Part shown: positions 13,401 through 29,965 of the stretch, piece after piece
Layout of the letters: every line of letters starts with the position of its first letter
Numbering within the stretch: position 1 is the first letter of the stretch
Assembly (NCBI GenBank): GCA_030063045.1
Contig: JAQSEB010000054.1
Location: 992,001 to 1,056,000, forward strand
Length of the DNA: 64,000 nt
Reading direction: 5' to 3'
From: Pratylenchus scribneri
Taxonomy: Eukaryota; Nematoda; Chromadorea; Rhabditida; Pratylenchidae
The notes under the pieces: generated by a model
What the model was told of the DNA's origin: nothing
The model's input: only the letters and a program-made list of their open reading frames with translations
Database searches by the model: none
Program-made: the position numbers and the translations under genes

Positions 13401-13488
13401 GACCTGCAGGTTCTATTAGAGCTGAAACGCCGAATGATGTAGAATTATGTTTGGTAATTATCGTTTTGATCAGATCCGTCTCATTCAT
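10426..13488 (-). CDS. Rhodopsin-like peptide GPCR (FMRFamide-receptor type)
   Basis: Seven exons close in phase: 13404-13488, 13226-13362, 12349-12567, 11556-11741, 11384-11504, 10673-10910 and 10426-10567, giving 375 residues. The N terminus has NET and NST glycosylation sites. TM1 holds GNILTL, TM2 LTSDSLFIFWLF, and TM3 ends in ERF in place of DRY. TM4 begins NRWWVIFLSLLP. TM5 is IPFYIAAFFLPMTVVTTVN and TM6 ILFVIPAVYAVLAVPLF, which lacks the usual CWxP. TM7 runs into YNWLVYAIARSKTFRREF, an amphipathic helix 8 typical of nematode FMRFamide/neuropeptide receptors. The cytoplasmic tail is short and Ser/Ala/Lys-rich. The start is the first in-frame ATG, and the 41-bp intron 1 restores frame. 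Ligand unknown. Introns 2, 3 and 5 contain repeat DNA. Other peptide or amine receptors are possible; the GPCR class is secure. Confidence 0.9.
11085..11345 (+). repeat. Diverged copy of interspersed repeat B
   Basis: Inside GPCR intron 5. The order CAAACCATATAC, then TATCAAGACCCGTTGATTCGTATATAA, GTTTGATCAAATTAAAGAG, TTTAAAACC and CGATGAGATCTA follows the better-preserved copies at 25550-25880 and 35250-35600, with many substitutions and gaps. Confidence 0.5.
11742..12348. other. GPCR intron 3 with telomere-like patch and short direct repeat
   Basis: A run of CCTAA-type motifs (CTAACC, TAACCCTAGCCCC) lies at about 12021-12070. A related pair, TTTTTTTGTTAAATTGCACTCCGTCGAG (about 11960) and TTTTTGTAGAATCGCACCCAGTCGATG (about 12244), is a degenerate direct repeat. 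Not coding in any convincing frame. Confidence 0.5.
13045..13130. repeat. Small foldback element in GPCR intron 2
   Basis: CCTCTATTAATAACCCC at about 13056-13072 is answered by GGGGTTACTAATAGAGG at about 13105-13121, giving a hairpin of about 65 bp with a CTCTAGAGG centre-side palindrome. Looks like a tiny terminal-inverted-repeat relic. Confidence 0.55.
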
Positions 13489-15247
13489 CTAATTTATTTT
13501 ATTTTGCAAATTAAAGAGAATAAATTTAAAATAAAAATTATATCTTTTTGATAAATTCGACTGCGATTTAAGTGCGCTGGTGTTTACGCGTGCTGTTGAA
13601 AACAGAATTACTAAGGAAAGGACTATGATCGATCAAAAAAGGGGGAATTGAAATCAGAAAGATTAAGGTGAATTTTAGTAAAAACGAAAATAATTTACTT
13701 CATTATGAATTTCATTTTTAAAATAGTTTTAATGGGTCAATAATTCCTAAGAACTCTTCATCCTACTGTATCCACAATTTTTCCCAAATCACCCTGTCAC
13801 CCTATCAATCAAATATTGCCTCAATCCACCTTTTTAGCCAACTCCTTTTCCCATAAAATATTCACTTTTCGTTCATATTTTTTAAAAAATTCAAATTCAT
13901 TCTAGTGGATTAAAGTATGTTCCTGGATAAAAAGATGGCGAAAAATGAAAAAATGGGCTAAAAAGTAAAAAAAAACGAAAATTATATCACGAAAAAAAGC
14001 TCATCTAGAAATAGAAAGCAAAGAAAAAACAAATAAAAAGATGTGTTCCAGCAGGAGTAACCAATAAATTGGGCGTCGAGCGGAAAACATAAACAAATCC
14101 ATTCTCGATTTAACAAAGAACAATTTATCAACAAATAATAATGCCCAAATTCTTCCCAAATCCAATTTGAATGAATAATTCAACAAACAATTTATCAAAA
14201 ATTGTACACAACTTTTTATGGTCCCAAATGACAATAATAATACCATGAATGCCCACATCTATAAGATTTGGCCAAAATTGATTTTGGCCCATTTTTGGCA
14301 AATATTGGCCCACCCAACCTGGGCCTATAGAAATTTCCTATCGAACATACATTTTCATAATACAAATTCGATCCAAAACATTCACTTAAAATTGTATATT
14401 TTTATCTCTGTTGATTAAAATAAATTTTTTGTGACTTCAATTTTATTCTGTTTGGTTTGTGCATCACCAAAAGAAACTTTTTGCTTTTTAAATGTGCAAA
14501 TTTACATAAAATTGAATTGAAAAAAATTTAAATTATTTTATTTTAGCTGTTCACTATCCATTGGCCCTAATAGCTCTTATTGTATCGGAAATCGAGATTT
14601 GACAAATTTATGCAAATTTTCAAAATTTTCACATGTTAGAATATCATCGGGAAAATGCGAGTGGAAAAAATAACAACTAATTAATAAAAATAGGGGAACA
14701 GAAAAAGGCTGGGGAGAAAATCCGCATAAAATAGATAAATTTTAAGGGAATATTTCAGCAACATTTCAACATTCCCCATTTGTGGATGAATGGCACAATT
14801 TATAAAAATTAATATATATTTCTGCGCAATATTAAGAAGATTGGTAATTTTTATTGATAAATTATTCACAAAATGTTTTGAATTTACCTACAAATTTTGG
14901 TATTTAATTAAATTGACAATAATTTAAGGCCATAAAATTTGGCCAATTTTTGGCATTGTTATAAAAGTATATAATCCATCTAATTCATTAGCCTTTTGAA
15001 ATCTTATTGCCTAAAATTTTGTTATAACCAAGAAATATGGGCTCTAAAATTTTCGATTTTTCGGCATGAAAATTTGCTGGTAAATTCAATGATTTTTATA
15101 GGGCTAATTTAATATTGAGTACTGGAGGAGATGGCGAGGAGATGGGATTTGGGAAGGAAGATCACAAATGCGGATGAATGGGTTGGGGCTAATTTCTGGA
15201 GTGAGTAAAGTGAATTAATTCATTGTTTAATTTCAATATTTTTATTG
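13489..15247. other. Intergenic between GPCR and PKC (tail to head)
   Basis: AT-rich, no convincing exon. Short shared sequences occur here: AACAAATCCATTCTCGATTTAACAAA at about 14093-14119 recurs at about 39635-39660, and GAGATTTGACAAATTTATGCAAAT at about 14598-14621 recurs near 8862. The 85- and 66-codon open frames between 14001 and 14418 lie on opposite strands of the same DNA and are not supported. Confidence 0.5.
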
Positions 15248-22387
<7,140 letters not shown>

Positions 22388-23640
22388 TGGATTAAATATT
22401 TAATTGGATTATTGGGCTATATTCCACGTGAAATGCCTAGGGGATATTTGTGTAAAGGGATAAGGGAATTAATTTTTTAATAAAAAAAGTGAATTTGGTA
22501 AAAATTCTGATGTGGGAAATCTATCTAATAAGTTTTAAACTGGCAATATTTAAATAGCCATAAAATTTGGTCAAAATCTGTTTATTTTTAAAACCGTAAA
22601 ATTGGATTTTTGATAAATTTAAAATTTTTGCTAAATTAACAAACTTTTTTGCCAATTTTCTTATTTATTTATTATGATGGAAATATTGATGTGCGCGTAA
22701 AAAATGTGGGCTCATTATTTGGGGGCACACATTGATGGTCGATTAGATTGGAAAGAAAATCAAATGGAGAGGAACAAAATGTAGAAGGAACCGGTCTTTT
22801 GCACATTTTAAGGCCGATTTTCGGCTCCTTAAAAGACGCGCAAAAATAGGGTGAATGTGTCGCGATTTTGGTGAAAATGTAAACTTTTGAGACAAACAAA
22901 TTTTTTGTTAGGGAAGTTGATTAAAATTGGATGGGTTGATTGATTGAATATGGCCAAAAATGAAAGAAAATGACAAAAAGGCAAAAAGGGCAAATAATAT
23001 TTTTGGCAATTATTTTGGCCAAATTTGCGTGCCAAATTGTGTTTTTTTTCGTTAAAAAATGCAGCTGCTTTTTTTGGAACAGCTGTGGCCATTTTTTTGA
23101 AGAAGATAAATTCCAAAGGTTAGCATCTTGGAATAAATATTTTCACAATTTATCCGTGAATTTGGCCACCAATTTGTGCCATCATTTTGATTTACTGTAC
23201 CAAAAAAGAAAACAATTGAGGATGGCATAAATTTGTGGGAATAGTGGATGGCTAAATTTTTCCCTTTTGTTAGGTAAAAAATTGAAAGAGGAAAATGGCC
23301 AAATGAGTTTTGCCGTCACCCTTCTTTGCCATTGCGCCAATTTCCCATAAAATTGGGGAATAACGTAAAAAGGAGGAGGGCATTGACTTTGTTCACTTCC
23401 TTCCGCCAATTCCCTTTTCCAAACACACTTTAATCGAATTTTCACATTACAGAAGAATTGAAGATTAAAGAAAAGAGAAGAAAATAAGAGGATGATGACC
23501 CCTGGGGCATACGCATAATTATCGTATTTTTTAGTGAATATTATTTGGCTTTAAATTTAGCAAATTTGGCAGAATTTTAATTATTGAATTGTAATGGAAA
23601 TTAAGGAAAAAATTAATGGATTTAATAGAAAATGAAATAT
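22388..23640. other. Upstream of PKC, no gene recognised
   Basis: AT-rich DNA that should hold the PKC promoter and perhaps an unseen 5' exon. Frames of 70-95 codons on the two strands at 22829-23445 overlap and show no splice or family support; the minus frame at 23182-23445 starts with a non-ATG codon. Confidence 0.45.
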
Positions 23641-23786
23641 ATTATGATTAGAGTTGGACAGAGTCGGTTAACCAAACCGAAACCGAGGATTTAAGCCCAA
23701 AAACGAAACCGAGATTCCAAAATTGGCAAAAACCCGAAACCGAAAACTTCTGTTTAAAATCGACTCTGTCCAACCCTAATTATGAT
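23641..23786. mobile_element. 130-bp hAT-type MITE (23649-23778) with 8-bp TSD
   Basis: The ends TAGAGTTGGACAGAGTCG (from 23649) and CGACTCTGTCCAACCCTA (to 23778) form an 18-bp inverted repeat with one mismatch. ATTATGAT flanks both sides (23641-23648 and 23779-23786). The interior is made of AAACCGAAACCGAG-type repeats. The 8-bp duplication and TAG..GTTGGAC termini point to the hAT superfamily. Confidence 0.88.
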
Positions 23787-24079
23787 CAAAGAAGCGGAAT
23801 GACCGAACAAATTCTTAATTAATTCTAGGCTTAAAGAGGGCTTTTTATGGTCATAACTTTCTGGCCTATTAAATTTTGGTCAATCGTTTTGATATCAAAA
23901 ACCATTTTATGACATCTGATTGGGATTAATTGATTAGATAAAAAATTGGTGGATTTGATAAGAATGACAAAAAGTTATGCCGAAAAAGCAGCTAAATAAT
24001 GCCTTAGCTATTTTGGGCAATTCAGTTCTGATCAATAATTTTGATATCAAAATATGTTTCAAATAGATTGAAAGATTGT

Positions 24080-24710
24080 TCAGATATTGGTCAATAGACA
24101 AATGATTGTTGGAAAATTACAAATGAATAAATTAAAAACACTGGAAGGGAAAGACCGATTGATTGTGTAAATGGGGCATTTGGATTGGATTAGACCATCC
24201 ACAACAATTCCTTCTCCTTTCAAATCCATTTTGGCCAGACTCTTCCAATCCTCCCCCTCCCCTCTTTCCTGTGTCTTGGCCACACCCGCCAAAATGTGGC
24301 GCATTTGTGGGAAGCACACAGGAAATTGCCTTGGCCGCCCGCAATTTGGCCAAAGTGGCGGACATAGAGGAAGGGAAAAAGGGGAGGGGATGGAGGCCGA
24401 GAATTCCCAAAAGGAATTCCCCCTTGCCCACGGGGAGTGGATGGCTTCCTCCATTTTGGCCCCTTTGTTTCCCCCCACAAACACACACATTTCTATTTGG
24501 CCAAATTGAGGCTGAAGGCTGGGCAAAATGAGGAGGGGAAAGGGTTTTGGGACATAGACAAAAATGCAGCCGAGGAATGAACCGATAATGGGAAATTGGT
24601 TTGGGTAAAAAGGGGGAATTAAGGAATTGTTGGAATTGAAGGAAGATAAAAATGGCCAAGGAGGGATGGCATTTTTTGGCTGCTGATGAGGACACAAATT
24701 GGGGGTCAAG
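24080..24710. other. GC-richer patch open in several frames
   Basis: Long frames exist on both strands over the same bases (209 and 187 codons on minus, 122 and 112 on plus). None contains a recognisable domain, and none joins to the PKC model. The patch has pyrimidine/purine strand bias (runs of CCCCTCCCCTC and GGGAAAAAGGGGAGGGG), which removes stop codons from many frames at once. Regulatory or untranslated sequence is more likely than coding. Confidence 0.4.
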
Positions 24711-25549
24711 TGGAATTTTATTTTTGGGTGAAGTCGTTTGAACCTCCGAAATTGTTGTTTTTTAAGGTTAAGCGAAAAGGGAATGAATGGCGAAAATGAA
24801 TTAAGATTGATGGAAGCATAGAAAAAGAATTGTGTGTTAATTTTAGGAAAAAACTAACATTTGTCGCCGTTTATAATAACTCATCAAGTACTGAATTCCT
24901 TTATTTTAGTAGCAAATTAAAGGGCAGACTATTGGCTATCCAAAAATATTAATTTTATTATTGAAAGATTCAGAAATTTTGGAATTATGGCCAAAAAATT
25001 ACTGCAATTCATAATCTATTGTAGAGATTATTTTAAATGTTTTTATTGGCAAAACTTCATCAATTCTGTTAAATAAAATTAATATAAAGCCATTAGTCTG
25101 CTCTTTAATTTGATATTAAAAATTATCAAAATTTGTTTAATCCTTGATAAATTATTTATTATATTATATTATAGAGGCACATTAGACTGTTTCAGACAAT
25201 TTTGGAAAAAAAATTTGTCATAAAATAATTATAGGGATAAATATTTATTAATTTGGAAAGAGTGCACAATTTTGGATGTTAAAAAAGGGAATAAGGACAA
25301 TAGAATGGGCCAAGTTAGTCGGTGGCCAAAAATGCAAAAAGACAGACAGGGTATAGGCCAAAAATGGGGCATAGGGCACTTATGGATTGGATTGAGTTGG
25401 AAATAGGGGCAAAAGGCCAGAAAGGCCGCTGGGGAATGCAAACGAAGGTGGCACAAAAATGCAATGATGTCAAAAATTCAACAATGGCATAAATTCGAGG
25501 GGAACTATTTATTTAAATTGCCAAAAAAAAATATTGAAAAAAGTTCATA
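24711..25549. repeat. Intergenic with a copy of element A (about 24890-25185)
   Basis: AAATTAAAGGGCAGACTATTGGCTATCC at about 24914 and the reverse arm GCCATTAGTCTGCTCTTTAATTTGATA at about 25088 delimit a foldback of about 290 bp of family A. The rest is AT-rich with no supported gene. Confidence 0.6.
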
Positions 25550-25880
25550 ATGTCAAAAATAATTATAATAGTTTTCGATTTGTCCTAAATTCACAAACCG
25601 AATACCCAATTGGATAGAACTGGTCAAGACACATTGAATGGAATATAATTTGGTTATGGCTTGGTCAAAATTAAAGGGCACTAAATGGCTTAAACCACAT
25701 TTTGTTTATAGTTCAAAATCAAACTAGAATTGATTAAACTTAAGCTAAAACATAATCAAATGATGCATCATGATGAGATCTATCGATTAGGTAGGTATTT
25801 ATGGGCATGGGATAAACTTCTGAGTCTTTTCGTCAATTTCTGTTTTTTCGGCAAATTAAATACTATCCCAAGTTCAAAGA
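25550..25880 (+). repeat. Interspersed repeat B, copy 2
   Basis: About 330 bp sharing TTTGTCCTAAATTCACAAACCGAATA, TTGGATAGAACTGGTCAAGACACATTGAATGG, ATAATTTGGTTATG and TTTTTTCGGCAAATTAAATA, in the same order, with 35250-35600, and in reverse complement with about 29680-29965. Confidence 0.75.
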
Positions 25881-26589
25881 TCCCATAAATTTGATGAAAA
25901 TTGAAAATATTTGGAAAATGATGAAAAATTAGCCAATATTTAAAGGTTCATTTGGGCGTTTACAATTTTTAAGCAGAATTGAAAGTTGGCCAAGGCAGTG
26001 AAGGAAATTTACTTAAAAATTGGCACATTTTTATTAGAAAGAGGGAAGTGTTTGGCCGTCTGTCACTTTCTTCTCATCAAAGCCAGCGCAGAAGTGGCCA
26101 TTGAAGTGAAGAAGGCTGCTGGGGGGTCCTTCATTCACAATCCACATTGGCCATATCTTTTCCCTATCCGCTTCTCATTTTGGCGCATTCTTTCTCCTTT
26201 TCCCTCATTCCCAAGCTTTTCCATTTTCCTTCATAAGACGGCCATCTAATGAGCCACAAAACAGAGGAAAGGCGAGAAAAAGCAGCGTAAAATGTTGAAA
26301 GAATGGAAAACGGAGTATGATAGTGCCAAAAGCAGAATTTTGCATTGTTTAGGATGGGACAAATTGAAAAAGTCAAAGGTCAAAAAATGGCAAAAAATTC
26401 ACAAAAGACGAAGAATGGGAATGAATATTCGAAGAAATTGAAAAGAAATGGAAATTGTATAGAATTACAAACAGAAAATGTAACAAGGATCAATGTGGGA
26501 AAATGGGAGGAAGAGGAGGCAAATTTGTTTGGCATTTGTCATTCAATTTGTTGTAAAAGGGATAAACCTAAACTTGTCACAGTTTTTAA
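25881..26589. other. Intergenic, no gene recognised
   Basis: Frames of 70-87 codons on both strands overlap. No exon context or motif. Confidence 0.45.
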
Positions 26590-27300
26590 TAATAAATAAC
26601 TCCTCCTGGACTAAACCAATTTTGATGATATTGTTAACAAATTAAAGGGCAGATATTATTGACTACCTAATGATATAATTTTATTTAATTTATTTCAAAA
26701 ATGATGAATATATGTTGCGGGCATTATTGGGAATTGGGCATTCCCGGGAATGCCCGGCCGGGCAATTTCGGGAATCTCGGCTTCAAGTCATCGTACAGAC
26801 TCGAGAGTAGGCTCATTCGATGCGGCATGGTCGATTTACTATATTAAATTTCAATTACAGACCCCTAAACCCTAATCTTAGCCCCTAAACCCTAGCCCAA
26901 AGCCTATAAAACCCATGCCGCCCTGAACCATAACCCTAACCCTAACCCTAGCCCCTAATTCGGTCTGTAATTGAAATTTCATATAGTAAATGGACTATGA
27001 CGAATCGAATGAGCCCACTTTCGAGTCTGTATGATGCCTAGAAGCCGAGATTCCCGAAATTGCCCAGCCAAAAACCCTGGGCAATCCCGGGAATGCCCAA
27101 TTCCCCATATTGCCCGTAACATATATACTCAAAATAACCACTTTAAAATTGTCTTTCTATGGGTTAATTCTTAGTGTTTTTTTTGGCCACAACTCCATCA
27201 TTTCTGAACCAATTTAGATAAAATTTATTTGATTAGATAGTCAACAATCTACTCATCAATTTGATACAAAAATCTTCAAAATAGGTTGAAGTCAAGTTTT
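26590..27300. repeat. Element A copy split by a later insertion
   Basis: The left arm AACAAATTAAAGGGCAGATATTATTGACTACCTAATGATAT lies at about 26637 and the matching right arm ATTAGATAGTCAACAATCTACTCATCAATTTGATAC at about 27230. Between them sits the inverted-repeat element 26709-27126, so this A copy was present first. Confidence 0.65.
26709..27126. mobile_element. Long-arm inverted-repeat element with telomere-like centre
   Basis: Two arms of about 180 bp face each other. Left: ATATGTTGCGGGCATTATTGGG to TTTCAATTACAGACC. Right, reverse complement: ATATGTTACGGGCAATATGGGG to TTTCAATTACAGACCG. The centre (about 26866-26960) is a run of CCCTAA-related units (CCCTAAACCCTAATC, ATAACCCTAACCCTAACCC). 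GC-rich ends (CCCGGGAATGCCCGGCCGGGC) contrast with the host. The flanking bases suggest a short AT/TA target duplication; I cannot fix it. No coding frame. Confidence 0.75.
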
Positions 27301-28849
27301 TCTAAAATGCGCCAAGTTGGACTGCTCCAATTTGGAAGGCAAAATCCTCATATTCAGCAAAATGATCCGCTGTTTTTATATTTATTATTGGCCAATATTG
27401 TTGACAATATGAAATATTTTTGGGAATGAAAATTGCATTGAGACTGTTGGCTGCCTTGGCGGAAGGAAACGCTCCCCACTTCAAGGCCATATCTACGTTT
27501 TGGTCTTCTCCAAAATTGGTGACAAATTTTTGTTAGGAATTTCGCCACAAAATTGAGCCAATTGTCTTTGGCCAAAATATGCGGGGATGGAAATTTAGCG
27601 GATATACTTATGAGGGAGGAAATAGCAGAAATTAAATTGGGCGAATTGATATTCGTGGGATTGGCAAAAGTGAACAAAAATTCACGAATATTATTTTGAC
27701 AAATTTGAAGGGAATATTCAATTTTCCGGAAAGGAATAATGAATTGGAAAGGAATTAGCCTACGGCAAAACATCAAATTTTTCGGAATTAATTTTAAAAT
27801 GAAGAAATGAATTTTGGAGGATCAAAAAAGGGTTGATTGATTTGAAAAGGGCAAAATGGATTTGTTTGATTTAAAAAGATCAAAGAATTTTGGCTGATTT
27901 GAAAGGGCCCCGCAGAGGAGCTTTGATGGAATTAAAGGGGCCAAAAAATGTTTTTGATAGATTTTAAAGTTGAAAATTAAAGGTAAAAAAATTTAGTGAA
28001 TTTAAATGAGTAAAATGGGTTTTAATTGGATTTGAAGGGACAAAATGGGTTTTGGCTGAATTAAAAAAAATGTTCAGAAATTGTCTTGATGGATTTGGAA
28101 GTGAAATCAAACTGAGTTTTATTTGGGTCAAAAATGGATTTCGGCTGATTTGAAAGAGCCAAAAATTTTAATAAATTTGAATAGGAAATAATGGAGATGT
28201 GGGTTGTTGGAGCTAAATGGTGAAGGAGAATAAAAATAACTGGTTAAAAACTGGACGGAATGGAAGAAACGATGGATTAGAGCTGATTTATGAGCAATAT
28301 TGTTTATTTTCCGTTAAAAACCGATCAATGAAGCAGACTAACGAGGCACAAAAGAAGGGTGAATTGGCCTCAAATTGATCATAAAAAAATTGGCTGAACA
28401 ATAAAAAAGCGGACAAATTTCGGCGGGGGATTATTCGAATTAACGGGGGACTGAAAAATGAACAAAAGGAGGAAACAGCCGAAGCAGCAGAGTTGAGGCC
28501 AAATCAATTTGTGGTGGTTGTGAATGGTGGTGGTGTGAACAAATGGAAGAGAGGCAGAAGGGAAATATGAAAAAGTGGCCGGGGAAGGGGACCATCCATT
28601 CACAAATACAAATACACACATCGATGAAATGCACGTAAATAAAAGGGCTGAGGCAGGGACAAGAAAGAACCACCAAAACAATATGTTGCGGGGAGCGATA
28701 AACAGTTTTGAATAGAGGGTTTTTGTTTAATTTGAAGGAATAAAATTAATTGTTGTCCCATTTTTTGATTATTATTATTTCATTTTAAACATTAAATCAT
28801 TTTTTCTAACATATAATAATGAGTTATTAGCTAGTGAATATTATCCCAA
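27301..28849. other. Intergenic, G/A-rich stretch, no gene recognised
   Basis: A minus-strand frame of 140 codons (27354-27776) has no motif or splice partners. From about 27830 to 28200, phrases of the type GATTTGAAAGGG..CAAAATGG..TTTTGG recur loosely, suggesting an old degenerate tandem repeat. The 100-codon minus frame 28379-28681 is hydrophobic but unsupported. Confidence 0.4.
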
Positions 28850-29165
28850 TTGCGGGAATGATTATAACTCTTTAAAGGCTGAACTGATTTTAGTGATTTT
28901 AATATCAAATTAAAGAAAAGTCTTTTGGCTATCTAGTATATTAATTTTATTTAAACTGGTTCAGAATTGATGGAATTTTACCCAAAAAACTTAGAACTTT
29001 CGATAATCTATAATAAAGTCATTTTTCAATGGTTTCTTTGAACTAATTTCATCAAATCTTAACCAAATTAAATAAATTTAATATCATTAGATAGCCAACA
29101 TTCTGCTCTTTAATTTTATACAAAAATCACCAAAATTGATTCAATCTTTAATAAATTAAAATCAT
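28850..29165. repeat. Interspersed inverted-repeat element A, copy
   Basis: TATCAAATTAAAGAAAAGTCTTTTGGCTATCTAG at about 28911 is answered by ATCATTAGATAGCCAACATTCTGCTCTTTAATTTTATAC at about 29083 in reverse complement, with CTGAACTGATTTTAGTGATTTT and AAAATCACCAAAATTGATTCAAT as outer arms. About 300 bp. Confidence 0.75.
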
Positions 29166-29679
29166 TCGCGCCAAGGTTGAACTCCCTGGCCCACCTCTTG
29201 ACTGCCGCTGGCCCTCACTTGTTGATGATGCTGTTTACGCAGGTGAAACACCCGAAGAGACAGAGCCAACGATCGAAACTTCATTTGGCCGCCACTCCCC
29301 TTTGGCCTTTTATTTTGTTGTGGAACTTCCTTTGCGATTTCCGTTGTGTTCCTCTCACAATCAGCAGCCAGAATTCAATAAATGTGCCAAATGTTTTTAT
29401 GTCAGTTTTGTGCGCTTTTGTGCCTTCTAAAAAAGGGGGGAAATCCAAATTAGATTTCATTTTGAAGTAAGAGGAAAAAAGACGGCATTCGCTTTGAGCG
29501 TAAAGTAATGGGCATGGGCACAATCAAAAAGGGAGAATAACAGATGGGAACAAAGGAAGAATTGGGCCCGGGGGAAGTGTCATCACTTTTCTATAAAAAT
29601 GGTCGCATTTTGAAGTCTGGCAAAAAAAAAAACACTGAAAACGTTGAAAAAGGGCATTGAAGTTTTTCCAGAACCCTAA
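29166..29679. other. Unresolved open patch
   Basis: Less AT-rich sequence, open in more than one frame on both strands. A plus frame of 97 codons begins at 29177. A minus frame from about 29298 to 29177 would encode a 41-residue basic peptide ending GVQPWRE before TGA. No splice partners or family resemblance found, so I do not call a gene. Confidence 0.35.
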
Positions 29680-29965
29680 ACCTTATACCCATTGGAAGTT
29701 CTCTTAAAAATGCATCATTTGATAATGTTTTGGTTTGGGTTCAATCAATTCTAAATTAGTTTTAAACCATTAAACCTAAATGGGTTTGAACCATTTAATA
29801 TTCTTTATTTTTGACCAAACCATAGCCCAAATTAAATATCATTCAATGCGTCTTGACAAGCTTTATCCAATTTGGCATATTTGGTTTATAAATATAGGAC
29901 AAACCAGTAAACCTTTTTAATTTTTTTTCGGCATAATTTACTCTTTTTCAGATAAATTAAATAAT
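29680..29965 (-). repeat. Interspersed repeat B, inverted copy
   Basis: Reverse complement of the B core: TTCAATGCGTCTTGACAAGCTTTATCCAATTTGG, then GGTTTATAAATATAGGACAAACC and TTTTTTTTCGGCATAATTTA. It runs opposite to the copies at 25550 and 35250. Confidence 0.7.

Noticed and set aside
14001..14418. 85- and 66-codon open frames on opposite strands
   Set aside because: They overlap the same AT-rich intergenic DNA, have hydrophobic low-complexity translations and lack splice context.
24080..24709. 209-codon minus-strand open frame as a gene
   Set aside because: Three other long frames overlap it on both strands, composition is strongly strand-biased, and no domain or splice partner is visible.
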